Positions 13,701-22,691 of a stretch of DNA of 64,000 nt are shown piece after piece (the stretch's first letter is position 1; the number at the start of each line of letters is the position of its first letter). The notes beneath the pieces are model-generated. The model saw only the letters and a list, made by a program, of their open reading frames with translations. It had not been told where the DNA came from and searched no databases. The stretch is from Gracilaria gracilis. Lineage: Eukaryota; Rhodophyta; Florideophyceae; Gracilariales; Gracilariaceae. Location: positions 1 to 64,000 of the forward strand of contig JARGSG010000092.1 in assembly GCA_030374805.1 (NCBI GenBank), written 5' to 3'. Position numbers and translations under genes: made by a program.

Positions 13701-13737
13701 CTTTTGCCCTCCCTCTTCCTATTGTTAGGAGCGGCAT
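10702..13737 (-). CDS. 1011-aa ParB/sulfiredoxin-fold-like protein with basic linker
   Basis: This is the longest intact frame in the window. Residues 1-250 are low-complexity and basic, with an acidic patch near 200-210. Residues about 250-400 resemble the ParB N-terminal (ParB/Srx) fold. The signature VIDGYHRI is at 323-330, and a MSFADKI segment near 385 resembles that following ParB-type domains. Basic tracts RRSTRKK (647-653) and KKKKKRR (671-677), followed by IDLTDDE, suggest a nuclear DNA-binding protein. Residues 905-1011 faintly recall the start of a 2-oxoglutarate oxygenase domain, but this is weak. The ATG lies inside TATAAATG, so translation may begin lower down, for instance at Met15 or Met24. 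The TAA stop coincides with the satellite junction, so the C-terminus is probably truncated. It is divergent from the methyltransferase gene; ParB plus amino-methyltransferase pairs are common in phages and bacterial mobile elements. Confidence 0.75.
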   Translation of the reverse strand: MPLLTIGRGRAKGTMPRMPPALAMKKKVSPAATPVVKGGDAVHLFVTVGKEKGRVKVGTAEVRGVGSAGGAGKALCRSLHGHLLSANALEGEDLVVIWRTKIIISHGSAKYPSCFQGPEDPPSTLSELFSSGVYAWDTSMMDRIEILQSPTPGSGAGKSSTSQFEKVVALEIEKPVEEASKTQGKSSKGMKKPVGASVSIIEDSDDDIVEVFQTSKAPSADAEENLFDGGDSVPSEEVDNTLSLKKISVADYVQRRLTMDIEMIEIQKKTVRSVNLGHKAATMMKCRHFGWLPSAGSIAVAFLGEYDMNEIVNDGRIVVPVTVIDGYHRILVLRDLHGEGGKWVDIVRSLDVVLWGRKDANAMTMNEVLGLGNLLNEMSSNVLKMSFADKIHSTVSFVQNVVDESHVDVKSITSKQLAGALKRSEAIGDYSLRHLTRYATLALKFVECEGLLEFFEKVCEKGPALTLTHVSSDLLMGLSDGQFRFVVRCLQWHVEVRLSSSTRTGRFEDMRKHFFQCAIGMYNLCNVTGKKKKISVEEVLQTVFNLGGKHVSEMEYLGMRTAKMKLGGARRLWDGMVSRRVKTAGNKLQEVFKVSLQTSEEVKEVVEVVGVGDGTSTAAPNEAEDALMLLEVSMQGDDPEVEPSGLRRSTRKKIAPGRLKEGWGSRAGSNKKKKKRRLIDLTDDENEVEIQPALKRMKKGTVKTLSGDITMEVVTLFRNMTKPALKKFFKEQEINLVSSSEDESCGSENDSRFVQDEKEGVEEVTMRGFEDKNPENPPKGMNKAGEWAGGSDMSWTSLVNALPSEWPGGKNAVKHQHPWMEMIHLRKEHRAGCLRVADLRAVHHAVYWHAARDVHKELGSTKEPVLGVKLPLKGKPREEEEALSMAAMERDDLAREYFATKRMELMERGFCVLEHFGTDGGMSEEAKKRGVVVDEDVTEGLLEFFEKDFKEQPDFKFEENRTKWNPIINVREGKDAGDRMHESGRYITTKKGIVDCREFDEKNVMMVRNRA

Positions 13738-14537
13738 TTATAACACCCCTGCACTTGGGTTCGGTCGTCTTGAATCCCGCCGCCTTTTATGCTTGCGAGG
13801 CGGCATCGCGGTTACATGCGGCTGACAGAATGGAAAAGGTTGTTTACGACCGTCGAGAAAGCTCGCGAGATCGGTTAGCTAGTTGTAACTTTCACTCCCG
13901 TTCCTTTCCGTCTACTTCATCACGGATGCGCGTCCGCTCAATATTAGTTTCAACTATACACTGTGCCTATTTAAAAATTTTATAGCGTACTCGCCGGACG
14001 TGTACAAATCTACATCAAGCTACTAACATCTATAGTACACTTGTACAACAATGTTTGACCAATAAAGAAATAAATAAAATATGTGGCGCACTAATTTCAT
14101 TCTGGGACAGCGGACCGGGGTGTCGTGGCGCTTCATCGGTGCACCGATGAAGCACCACGACACCCCGGTCCGCTGTCTCAACGCCCGTTCCCTATAACTT
14201 CGCGTATATGTTTGCAATCACCAAGTTCCGTATCCCTCGAGTGTCGCCGCTTTCCCTGACACCTCTTTACGGCTTCAAGTGCATCTCAGGCATCTTGCAT
14301 ATCTCCCTGTCGTGTTGAAAGAACCTGGTTCGTGCTGTATCGTTGCTATCCTCTCCCGCCCGCTCCCGTCTCACGCGCACTTTCATATCTCGTCGGCAGT
14401 TATCCCCCGCCCGCTGCACTCTCCCGTGCGCTGTTTTCTTTCCTCCGCTGCCATCTCCCGACCGCTGCCATTTCCCGTCCGCTCCGGAAATTCGAATCAT
14501 AACCCATCAACGCACCCCCTTCCCATACATGCATAAA
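13738..14537. promoter_or_regulatory. Divergent intergenic region
   Basis: About 800 bp separates the ParB-like gene (minus) from the methyltransferase-SET gene (plus). A TATAAAT sits at the minus-strand start and ATAAAATGG at the probable plus-strand start. A 72-bp palindrome occupies the middle. No supported gene lies here. A shared bidirectional promoter is inference from orientation. Confidence 0.4.
14106..14177. repeat. 72-bp near-perfect palindrome
   Basis: Two 36-bp arms (14106-14141 and 14142-14177) are reverse complements with one mismatch and no spacer. The left arm begins gacagcggaccggggtgtcg. Transcribed from either strand it would fold into one long hairpin; as DNA it could extrude a cruciform. 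It lies midway between two divergent genes. Confidence 0.95.
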
Positions 14538-15899
14538 ATGGCTCCACATAGTGCATCGAGGTCTACGTCACCGGCACCCTGAAGCTCCGATATGAAGGTT
14601 GGAAAACTGTATGGCTCCGGAGATGAGCTTGTCACAGTATGCCTCGCAATCCGCGATCATTACGCGTCGACAATGCGAGATGGAGACCGGCCCAGGAAGG
14701 TGGGACACAGCGAGTTCGTTGATTACGTTATCAAGAATCGAAACGTCCTACCGCTGGCCAAGAATTACTTCTATATTCTTGTTGGTCCTGAACATCCGAC
14801 GTTTACTGACAGTGAACTACGGGTCGTATCTCTGAAAGGGGTCTTATCATCAGCTATACCTCTCAATGAGGTTATTGGACATTTTGGACGGTGATAGGGA
14901 CTGGCGTGTAAGGGACTTGTGGAATGCGTATACCGAGGTGAACTTTAAAGGAATACCGAAGAATGTGACTTTGACCGAGTTTTTCAAGTCCATGACTATA
15001 CCTCCTAAGCGAGTGGGACGGGTGATCCCCCAGTTCGCCACAACCGTTGCCACACATTTCCAAAGAATTCCCTTTCTCTCGCTCATTCAGAAAGTTTCCA
15101 TGGAAAAAAGAGCTGTAGGCCAGAAGAGGGAAAGAGGAGACAAGGAATATCCCACACCTTTTGTGAATGTCCAAATATCAAACAAACTCCAAGCTCAGCG
15201 TGTTGGCTTTGGTGCGCAGCTCATAACGAAGGCATGGGATTGTTTCTCTCAATTCCTGGGATTCCCTACAGTGGAGGTCATGGTTTTTCCATTCATCCGA
15301 GTCATGTACGACGAAATGCAGTTTCAAGCAATTGAGACGAGGGCAGAGGGGTTCTTCCACCGGGATAACGACCATCGCTTGCTACCGAGCAAAGGTGAAA
15401 CTGTTATTGAAACAGAGGTCATCGCGTGGGCATGGAATTTACCGCAAGACATCGATGCTGCCCTCCGAATGCTTGCGAAGGAGTTCATTTCGGACCTCAA
15501 CAAGGTTATTGTGAATGAGCAGTTCTTTTCAATTTCCGAACCAGGACGATGGACAGTTCTGGAGACGTTTACCAGAGACCCATCACGGGCGTTTGCTCAG
15601 AGATTCGATAGTTTCTCGAATTCGCTTGTGTCCTCCATCATGGAGGCCATAAGCCCGTTGAAACTGAAAGAATCAGTGAACGTCCCTGGTATCGCGGTAA
15701 CGCCGATATCCAAACCAGAACCTGCCATAAAAATTGAAGATGATGTGGAGGAGGTGGAGAAAATTGGGAAACCAACGGAGCCGAAGGAGGGGAGAGGCGA
15801 AGAAGGAGATGGTGATACGAACATAGTGGCCGACAGTAGGAAAGGAAGTACTGGTGACGAAGCGTCCGGGGTAGGCGTAATACCTCCACCATCCATTGC

Positions 15900-16760
15900 G
15901 TCGTTGGATGACAAAATGGCTTTCCGAAGTTGTGAGGAGGAGATGGAGAAGTACTTTCGCTTGTACAATTGCGGGTTTGAGGATATGGTAGAGATGGACG
16001 AGACGTTGCGCAGAGATGGTGTGTCTCCGTTAGGAAAAGTTCAACTGGTCCTCATGGACCCCGAGGGAACAAGAACCTAAACAACAGCTGGTACGATGTA
16101 CTGAGCCCTCAGGACATGAAGAAGGCTGCAAAGCTTCTCTCAACACTGCTACGTCCTGGGGGTCATTTCGTCATCTTTAGTGCTTTCGAGCAGGTCCAGC
16201 AATGGAGAGATGTACTTTCTGCCAATTGGGCAAAAGACGAAAACGGAGTACCAAGGCCTTCCTTTGTTGTGGACCAGGTCCCAAATGCACTTTGTACGGT
16301 CGCAAGGCAATCCGATGCGTAACCCTGAACGTAGGTCGTGCTCCCTTTTCCCTGCAATGGAGTACGCTGTACATGGAGTTCAAAATGGTCTCAGCTATGC
16401 GCAGCAGCATCTGATGGTGAACTATGAGAACTTCAACTTCGTGCAGTCGAGGTACCCGGGGTACCACAGTGTCATTGACCAGGTACCCCCCATGTCTAAT
16501 GGGGAGACTCTTCAGTGAAAGAGAAAGAAGGAAGGTGGGGGCTACTTTTTACAAAAGGTGAGGTCCGAACAGACACGTCGGGCATTGTTGAAGGAGCTAA
16601 TCAGTCGGTTTTCCCAGGCTGGGGATATTGTGGTCGACTTGTTTGCGGGGACGTTTTCGACAGCAATGGAATGCATGGAGTTACAACAGCATCGTAGGTT
16701 CATCGGGTGTGAGCCAGACCCTGACTGCTTTGCCCATGCTAGGCACGTCGCATTTGTTCA
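15900..16760 (+). other. Beta-class DNA amino-methyltransferase domain (decayed)
   Basis: The motif IV region reads LVLMDP and continues in the next frame as RGNKNLNNSWYDVL. A strand-turn segment LLRPGGHFVIFSAF follows, typical of the motif V-VI part of such enzymes. A target-recognition-like region comes next. A motif X-like stretch EQTRRALLKELI then precedes motif I, DLFAGTFST, and RRFIGCEPDPDCF, equivalent to the motif II acidic loop. In functional enzymes motif IV is (D/N/S)PP(Y/W); here it is degraded. Whether the ancestral enzyme made N6-methyladenine or N4-methylcytosine cannot be told. Confidence 0.7.
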
Positions 16761-17059
16761 ATTCGCATTGTGCGTGCGGAAAAATGAGACGGATATCCAG
16801 GTAACGCAGGAAGTTCGGAATACTATGATTAGGGTGTTGAACTTATTTCCGGTATGGAATGTCCGCCCATCGAGATCATGGAAGGCTCCATCCGGCTACC
16901 CCCAGTATCAAAAGTTTCCTACGTATATTGTGGACTTTTTTGCGTCAATGTGGCGGGATGAGAGCTTGGTCACGACTGGTAGGCGTAAGGCCCTTCACGA
17001 ATGGCCGAAAACTTTGCAAGGGAAGATGGGGCTTCTGGATTGGAATGCCATGTTGGCAC

Positions 17060-17645
17060 TGAAAGCGACGATGTGCGGTTGTCGTATCGGGAAGTCGACG
17101 ATTCGCTACCCTGGCGCAGAAGTGGGGGTGTTCACTACACGCCGATTCATGGAAAATGAAGAGATATGTTACTTCTATGGAACACTGGTGTACCATGACC
17201 TAACGAAGAGAAAAGAGGTACACAAGAAATATGGTGAAGGCTTATTGGGAGCCACTTCCGAACGCTTTCGGAAGTATGCGATGTAGTTTACCGTCCGCGG
17301 CGATATATTCCATAACCTCTCAGGAAGAAAACAAGGAGTAAGTTTAATACCTGTATGGATTGTCCCCGCTCCTTTTTCATAGGGTGGAAGATTAACGATC
17401 CCAAATATATGGAAGGTGATAAGGTCATTGATGCAGTTGCGGATGGTGTGACGAAACGAAGGACTGCAAATGTGCGGGTCAATCGAACTCCAAATACAGG
17501 GCGCACCCCGCATCAACTACGAGAATACCAAATGCTTGCGGTGCGAGCACTTCGGAAACTGGAAGTGGGAGAGGAGTTGTTCGCGGATTATGGAGTAGAG
17601 TATAGCTGGAGTACATCGGCAAATCCTATTATAGTAATCGATTAG
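17060..17645 (+). other. SET domain (decayed)
   Basis: The N-terminal half contains GVFTTRRFMENEEICYFYG, which matches the GxG/YxG entry to a SET domain. After a TAG stop and a frame change, the C-terminal half contains RRTANVRVNRTP followed by VGEELFADYG. The last motif is the conserved ELxxDYG of SET methyltransferases. The usual NHxCxPN cofactor motif is not intact; the NVRVNRTP stretch sits in its place. Confidence 0.65.
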
Positions 17646-17972
17646 AACGTGTAGTAAATTAGCTACATGTAAAACAAGACCCTAAACCTCGATAATGAAG
17701 TGGCACTTATTGCATTCCAACTTCGCCGTTGAGCACGAATTAGAAACTGAACAATTTAGCTCAAGTGCAAGATGGAAGTACGTAGATACATAAAAGGTAG
17801 TGAAGGGCATCGAATATGATGCGAAACCTTGTACGTTTTTTAACATTATGAGAACTATTCAGAAATGGAGATTTCGGTGTCATTTTTTCGTTTCGGAATC
17901 GGGAAATAAAAAACAGCACTCGGTGATTTCCACCACACTCTACTCGATTGGGGGTGTGCATTCGATTGGTGA
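17646..17972. other. Intergenic region, no gene seen
   Basis: About 330 bp separates the end of the SET reading frame from the open frame of the next plus-strand gene. Stops are frequent in all frames and I see no repeat or clear promoter motif. Confidence 0.5.
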
Positions 17973-18095
17973 CGTTCGATCACCGCGAGTGCCAAACACG
18001 TCGAGAGCAGAGCAGTTCCGAATCCAGTCACCTTCGATCACGGTCAGCGGCTAGGACGTCGTGAGCCCAGCGTCAACCGCGAGGAACCGTTCGGA

Positions 18096-20834
18096 TTGTA
18101 TATTGCGAAACGTAAGACGAGGAGTGCGAATGCGGAGGAGGTTAGCGGTCGCGCGTCAAAGAGCCGAAAACGTGGCGGAACGGTAAGTGGTGAAGTTCGC
18201 ACCGCTCGTAGTATGCGTGCGCCTCGGAGTGGTTTACGTGGGAAGGAGAGGAAGGGTGCGGCGAGGAGCGACGGTGCGGCGAGGAGCGACGGTGCGGTGA
18301 AGAGCGACGGTGCGGCGAGGAGCGACAGTGCGGCGAGGAGCGACGGTGCGGCGAGGAGCGTCGGGGGCGAAATATCGGAGCGAACGGAGCGAACGGAACA
18401 AACGGTAAGCATTGTAGTGACGAAACCTATGGCGAACGCACGATATCAAGAAGTTAGTCCCAAGAAAAGCATAGGAGCGCAGCGAAGTATGCCGAAAAAG
18501 ATTCTGCGCGGTGGTCGGGAGAGAGATGGTCGTAGAAGAGGCGCAGACACTGCGCAAGTTTTAGAGGAGAGCGATAGCGGGGATATGATAGTGAAGGGTA
18601 AAGAGCTTCGTACGATTGTCGAAGGAAGAGCGATAGCAAGGAGTAGTACCATATTAGGTAGTGGGGGTCTTCGAGGAAGAAAGGGAATTAACGGTGATAA
18701 AATGCCTAAGGCTGGGGTACCCGAAGAGGTGGAAGGAGAAAGGGAGAGAGTGAGGTGTGGCCACCCGCCGAGGACGCGAGGAGTGCAGAGTTTGGTTTTC
18801 GTGACGCCAAATAGAGTGCCAGAGAAGGAAAGCATTGATTTCGAGCAAGAGAATGCGAACCGGGAGAAAGAAAAAGTGGGGCGTGTGCGGCCAATGGCAG
18901 AACTTGAAACAGGGGTGGGTAGTGAGAGAAGAATAGGAAGTGCGGTTCATGGATTGGTGGGTGTTGAAGTTGTAGAAAAGGGGGGAGATAAGCGACGAGA
19001 ACATGCGGGCGGGAGAGTGGTACGACGTAGAAGTGGTGGATCAACCAAGGAAATTGCCGGAGAGACAGCAGCAGTGGTTGAGAGGGAATTCGAAGGGGAG
19101 GACGACGTACAAAAAGAACGGCGTCGGGAAGTGAATGTCGTGGAGACAGCGCCACTAACGATCCAAGGGATGCGTGTAAGGCGCAACACCGTTTTACTTC
19201 CGAAAAATGTGGGAGACGAAAGTGATGGCGATCGTGGAGAAAGCGGAGGCAGAATTGGAGGAGATGAATGGAGATCTACGAGGGAACGAGAAGGGATTGA
19301 GCAGAACTTAAGCGTATTGCCACGGTCTGCACTCGTTCAGAGGGTGAATTCACTGACGGGACAGTTGGGAAATATGAAGGAAGATCACTATACATTGATG
19401 GTGAGTTTGAACCTCACGCAGAAAGAGCTGGGACGGCTGAGGGAAGAAAATAAACGGCAAAATGTGTTGACCGAAAGTCTCCGGGAGGCAGTGAAGGGGA
19501 GAAAGCGAGGTGGTGAAGGAATGAAGGTGAGAGGGCGTCGAAAGTATGATATTGGAGTGGAAGGCTTTGCTTAGCTATGTTTTTATGGATTCGCAAGAGC
19601 TGTATATGATAGTATTCTTCATTATGCAAAGTTGGAGGCGTCTGAACTTTGTTTCGACACGGAAAACGTTGGTGGAAGCTGGAAGAACAGGAGTGAGACG
19701 GTGGGAGAAAGTAGAGAGGGGAGCATGTTTGTAGTTGGGGAGAAGGAGATGGTGCCTCGGTGCCCAATTCAGGTTGTATATGAGATGAGGGCGTACACAC
19801 CATTGACAGAGGGTGGAAGTGATGTGTTGTTGAAGTATGTGGTCGAGACAGAAATAATGGGAGAGACGTGGGAGACGATAAGGGAAGCAGGGAGGAAACA
19901 AGAGTGCGTGGAGAATGTAAGCGCGGACAAGTGTCTGAAGCAGCGGATGAAGCAGATGATAAGCGATGTGATGGGGGTGCGAAAGCGGGCTGCTCGGGAC
20001 AGATTATTCTCTTTACTGGGATATGATTTGATTGCGAAGCGGACGAGGCCTAGCGAGGGGACGGAACATGGTGAGGAGTTGAAGAAGCAGATGGACGAGG
20101 CTCGCGAGAAGCTTATGGGAAGTGAAGAAGATGGGATGAAGAAGTTGTGTGCATGGAGAATGAGCCATTTCGAAGATCTTTCGTACTCTGGGTCAACTGT
20201 GCATGCTCCACAGTGGAGCTGTGATGATGAAGACAAGTATTTCAAGAACGGAATGGCGGTGGCAGTGTTAGAGGAGTACATGGGATACGCAGTGGAGACC
20301 AAATGTAATGGGGAAAAGCATTTCGTGGATGGGACGATGATGCACCTCGCCAGACTTGATGCGTGGATTGGGTGTGTTGTGAAAACGATAAACGAGGGTG
20401 TGGGACGTGGAAGACAAAGGCAGCTCTTGTTTTCTACATTGTATGGGAGGTATCTGCCGAGGGCAGTGGAGGGTATATTGAAGGTGGCATGGGAATTGGT
20501 GGGGGACGAGCACGGCGAAGAGTTTGAGAACGATGGGTTTTTAGAGGGGGATCCGAGGTGTGTGTCCGGAAATTCAGAGAGAACTGCGACGGTTGGGCTG
20601 TGGATTCCATCGAGGGAGAAAGTATATCTAGCCGTGAGGGAGGAATACTTTATGGCGAATTTTACGCGGAGACTTGGAGCGGTTCTCGATTGCTACATAG
20701 CAGCGTGCCGACCAGAGGAGCCCAGTTTCAGTCGTTTGGTTTGGCACCGGGGAGAAGGTAGGGTGAATAAGAGTGGGAGGAGTGGAGATAGCTGTGGGAT
20801 GATGAAGATGTGGTATATCTTCTTCATCCCATAA
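18096..20834 (+). pseudogene. Basic coiled-coil protein gene with one in-frame TAG
   Basis: A single frame of 913 codons is interrupted only by TAG at 19572-19574. The frame is open from 17973 but has no early ATG, so the true start is unknown; 18096 is a TTG. The N-terminal 490 residues are rich in Arg, Gly, Glu and Ser and include an AARSDG hexapeptide repeat. Residues about 405-470 look like a coiled coil (LVQRVNSLTGQL and onward). The part after the stop, from 19575, is more globular and includes HAPQWSCDDEDKYFKNG. I recognise no family. It follows the methyltransferase gene on the same strand and ends in a hairpin that overlaps its stop codon. The single stop could be recent decay or readthrough. 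Confidence 0.5.
18258..18365 (+). repeat. 18-bp coding minisatellite, 6 copies
   Basis: Six consecutive 18-bp units of the form gcggcgaggagcgacggt start at 18258, 18276, 18294, 18312, 18330 and 18348. They encode the hexapeptide AARSDG with minor variants inside the coiled-coil protein frame and keep its phase. Confidence 0.9.
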
Positions 20835-20842
20835 CTATCTCC
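20784..20842 (+). repeat. 59-bp stem-loop at a gene 3' end
   Basis: The arms 20784-20809 and 20817-20842 are complementary at 23 of 26 positions, with a 7-nt loop. The left arm begins GGAGATAG and the right arm ends CTATCTCC. The TAA stop of the upstream frame lies inside the right arm, and the neighbouring transposase frame converges from the other side. A 3'-end processing or small-RNA role is possible but unproven. Confidence 0.85.
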
Positions 20843-20902
20843 AATCTTTCCTGTGAAAGAGGGTGGTGGTGATTGGTTTATGAAAATCGTATGGAATGAG
20901 TG

Positions 20903-22691
20903 CTATGCGGGAGGTGGGAGGTAGGGCCTGGAGGTGGGGTCCCGGTAGAATCTGTTGAGGTAGAATCTATGGAAACGCGAATGGAGGCGGGAATTGAAGG
21001 GGCGTGCGGGGTAGTTCTGGCGGAGAACATGAACGGAGCCAAGGATAGAAGAGAAAGGGATGAGTCCAAACCATGGAGAAACGTTGTCGGATGTGAAGTG
21101 GGTGGAGATGGGAACTGGATCGGCGGTATGGTTATGTTTGTCGTTTGTTGCCCATCGGAGGCATACGCAGTTGAAGGTGACATCGACTTCGTCGCTTGGT
21201 GGGACGAGTTCCATGAACTGTACGAAGGCGAACTCCTTCGAAGATGGAGTGGAAGATGGAACGGTGAAGCGAAGAAGGAAGATGAGTTCGCAGACCCAGA
21301 CGATGGGGGTAGAGGTGGAGGAACTAGTGCCTGCGACGAGGAGTGTGAGAGAACTTTGGGGATTTAGAAGGACCGAAGGAAGGGGCCGCAAATATTCGTT
21401 GGATGAGAGGAACTGGGGGATCCTGGAGCGCGAGCTCGTTCCGCTCCTCAATGTAATGGTCGAGTGATGGGACATAACCGCCGGCGACGTAAGCGCAGTT
21501 GACTACGGTGATTCGGGTGCGACGGAGAGTGGGGGCGTTCTCTGAGAGTTCTAGGACTTTGAGGGAAACGGTGATGAATGAAGGGAGGGCTTGTTTTTCA
21601 ATCTGTTGGAGGGTGGAGAGAGTATCGGTGGGGAAGAGGTCTTGGAGAGATTTGGGATTGAAATGAGGATTATAGTGAAGGAATTTGTGGGCGGTGATGA
21701 GGTCAGCAAATGTGATGAGTTTTCCATCACGGACCAAACCGGGTTGGCGGGATTGCATGGGAGAGGCGAGGGCAGGAGTGGAGGAAGTGATGGAGGGGTT
21801 GGTGGAAAGGGGGTTCCAATCTTTGGTGGCGTTGGAGTGATGGGTGGCGCGAATGGTTTCTTCATGTGCGGTGGACCTGCGCTTTGAGGTTTTGGAGTAG
21901 TGTGACTTGAAGAGGGAGTGGGCGTGTTCGAATATAACGGCATCGTTGAAGTGGAGGCCTCCGAAGCGGCGAATGTCCTCGACGATGTGGTCGAGGAGAT
22001 GGAACTTGAGGGTGCCAAGGCTGGAAGTGTGGGGGGGGCCGAGGACGAGTACGGCTGTGCGCTTGAAGGAGCGGATTTGGAATTGGAGGTCGGTGAGGCA
22101 GGAGTCGGTCCATTTTGTGGAGGTGTTGTATCTCATGGAGAAGAGGAGAAGATCGGAGTACTTGGTGAAAACGGAAGTGATGGGAGTTGCATTGACCTCG
22201 TCACAGCAGCGGTCGAAGAAGGCGCCGATGAAGGGAAAGACCATGTCGAGTGAGCGGTAGTCTTTTGCTTCCAGCATACCACGTAGGCCGTCGGAGGTGA
22301 AGATACCGTTAAGGGTCTGACCGTTGTCGGAGGCGGAAAAGTCGATGTGGAGTCCTGTGGCTGGAGAGTGCTTTTCGATGGCGGCGAGGATGGTGTTCGC
22401 GTTTTTCAGGATGGAGGAGCGGACGGAGTTGAAGGAACGACGGGACTTGGAGGAACGGGGGGTAGTGAAGAGTGATTCTGACTTGAGTCTCTCGATGGCT
22501 GCGAGCTTGATGAGCTTGGAGATGCAGAGGTGGAAGTTATGGAGTGGTTCGAAGGGGAAGATGTTGTAAGGGGAGAGGAGAGGGGTGATGTTGAGGAGAG
22601 GGTAAGATTCGAAGAGGAAGGAGTACTTTGCGAGGGAAAGGGAGTGGAGTGCTTCAACGGCCTTTTCCGTGGTGTTTTGGGCGATTCTGGG
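20903..22691 (-). pseudogene. Truncated tnp2/KDZ-like transposase (C-terminal half)
   Basis: Two overlapping minus-strand frames, 22691 to 21324 and 21475 to 20903, form one track joined by a frameshift near 21330-21420. The first part includes YNIFPFEPLHNFHLCISKLI, which resembles the MHL motif region of tnp2/KDZ-type transposases. It then has KFHLLDHIVEDIRRFGGL and FEHAHSLFKSHYSKTSKRRS. The second part (ELIFLLRFTVPSS, PWFGLIPFSSILGSVHVLRQ) resembles the C-terminal beta-rich region of the same proteins. The N-terminal catalytic half is missing. At 22691 the frame runs straight into satellite sequence, which supplies an unrelated open N-terminus. Family assignment is from motif memory only. 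Confidence 0.5.

Larger units (their letters stand above)
14538..17645 (+). pseudogene. Decayed DNA amino-methyltransferase / SET-domain fusion gene
   Basis: One coding track runs about 1030 codons but is broken. There are in-frame stops (TGA 14580, TGA 16516, TAG 17284) and frame changes near 14870, 16059-16062 (a CCCC run), 16315 and 17375 (a T run). The likely start is the ATG at 14538. From N to C it reads: about 450 residues of no known family with an acidic linker, a beta-class DNA amino-methyltransferase, then a SET domain ending in ELFADYG. In the beta class, motif IV precedes the target-recognition region and motif I is C-terminal, and that order is seen here. The protein would be a nuclear writer of a DNA mark joined to a histone-methyltransferase fold. 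The combination of stops and indels argues for a dead copy rather than introns or recoding. It diverges from the ParB-like gene. Confidence 0.7.

Noticed and set aside
16054..16070. Programmed -1 frameshift at the CCCC run in the methyltransferase
   Set aside because: The same gene also has two further frame changes and several stops, so plain decay is simpler.
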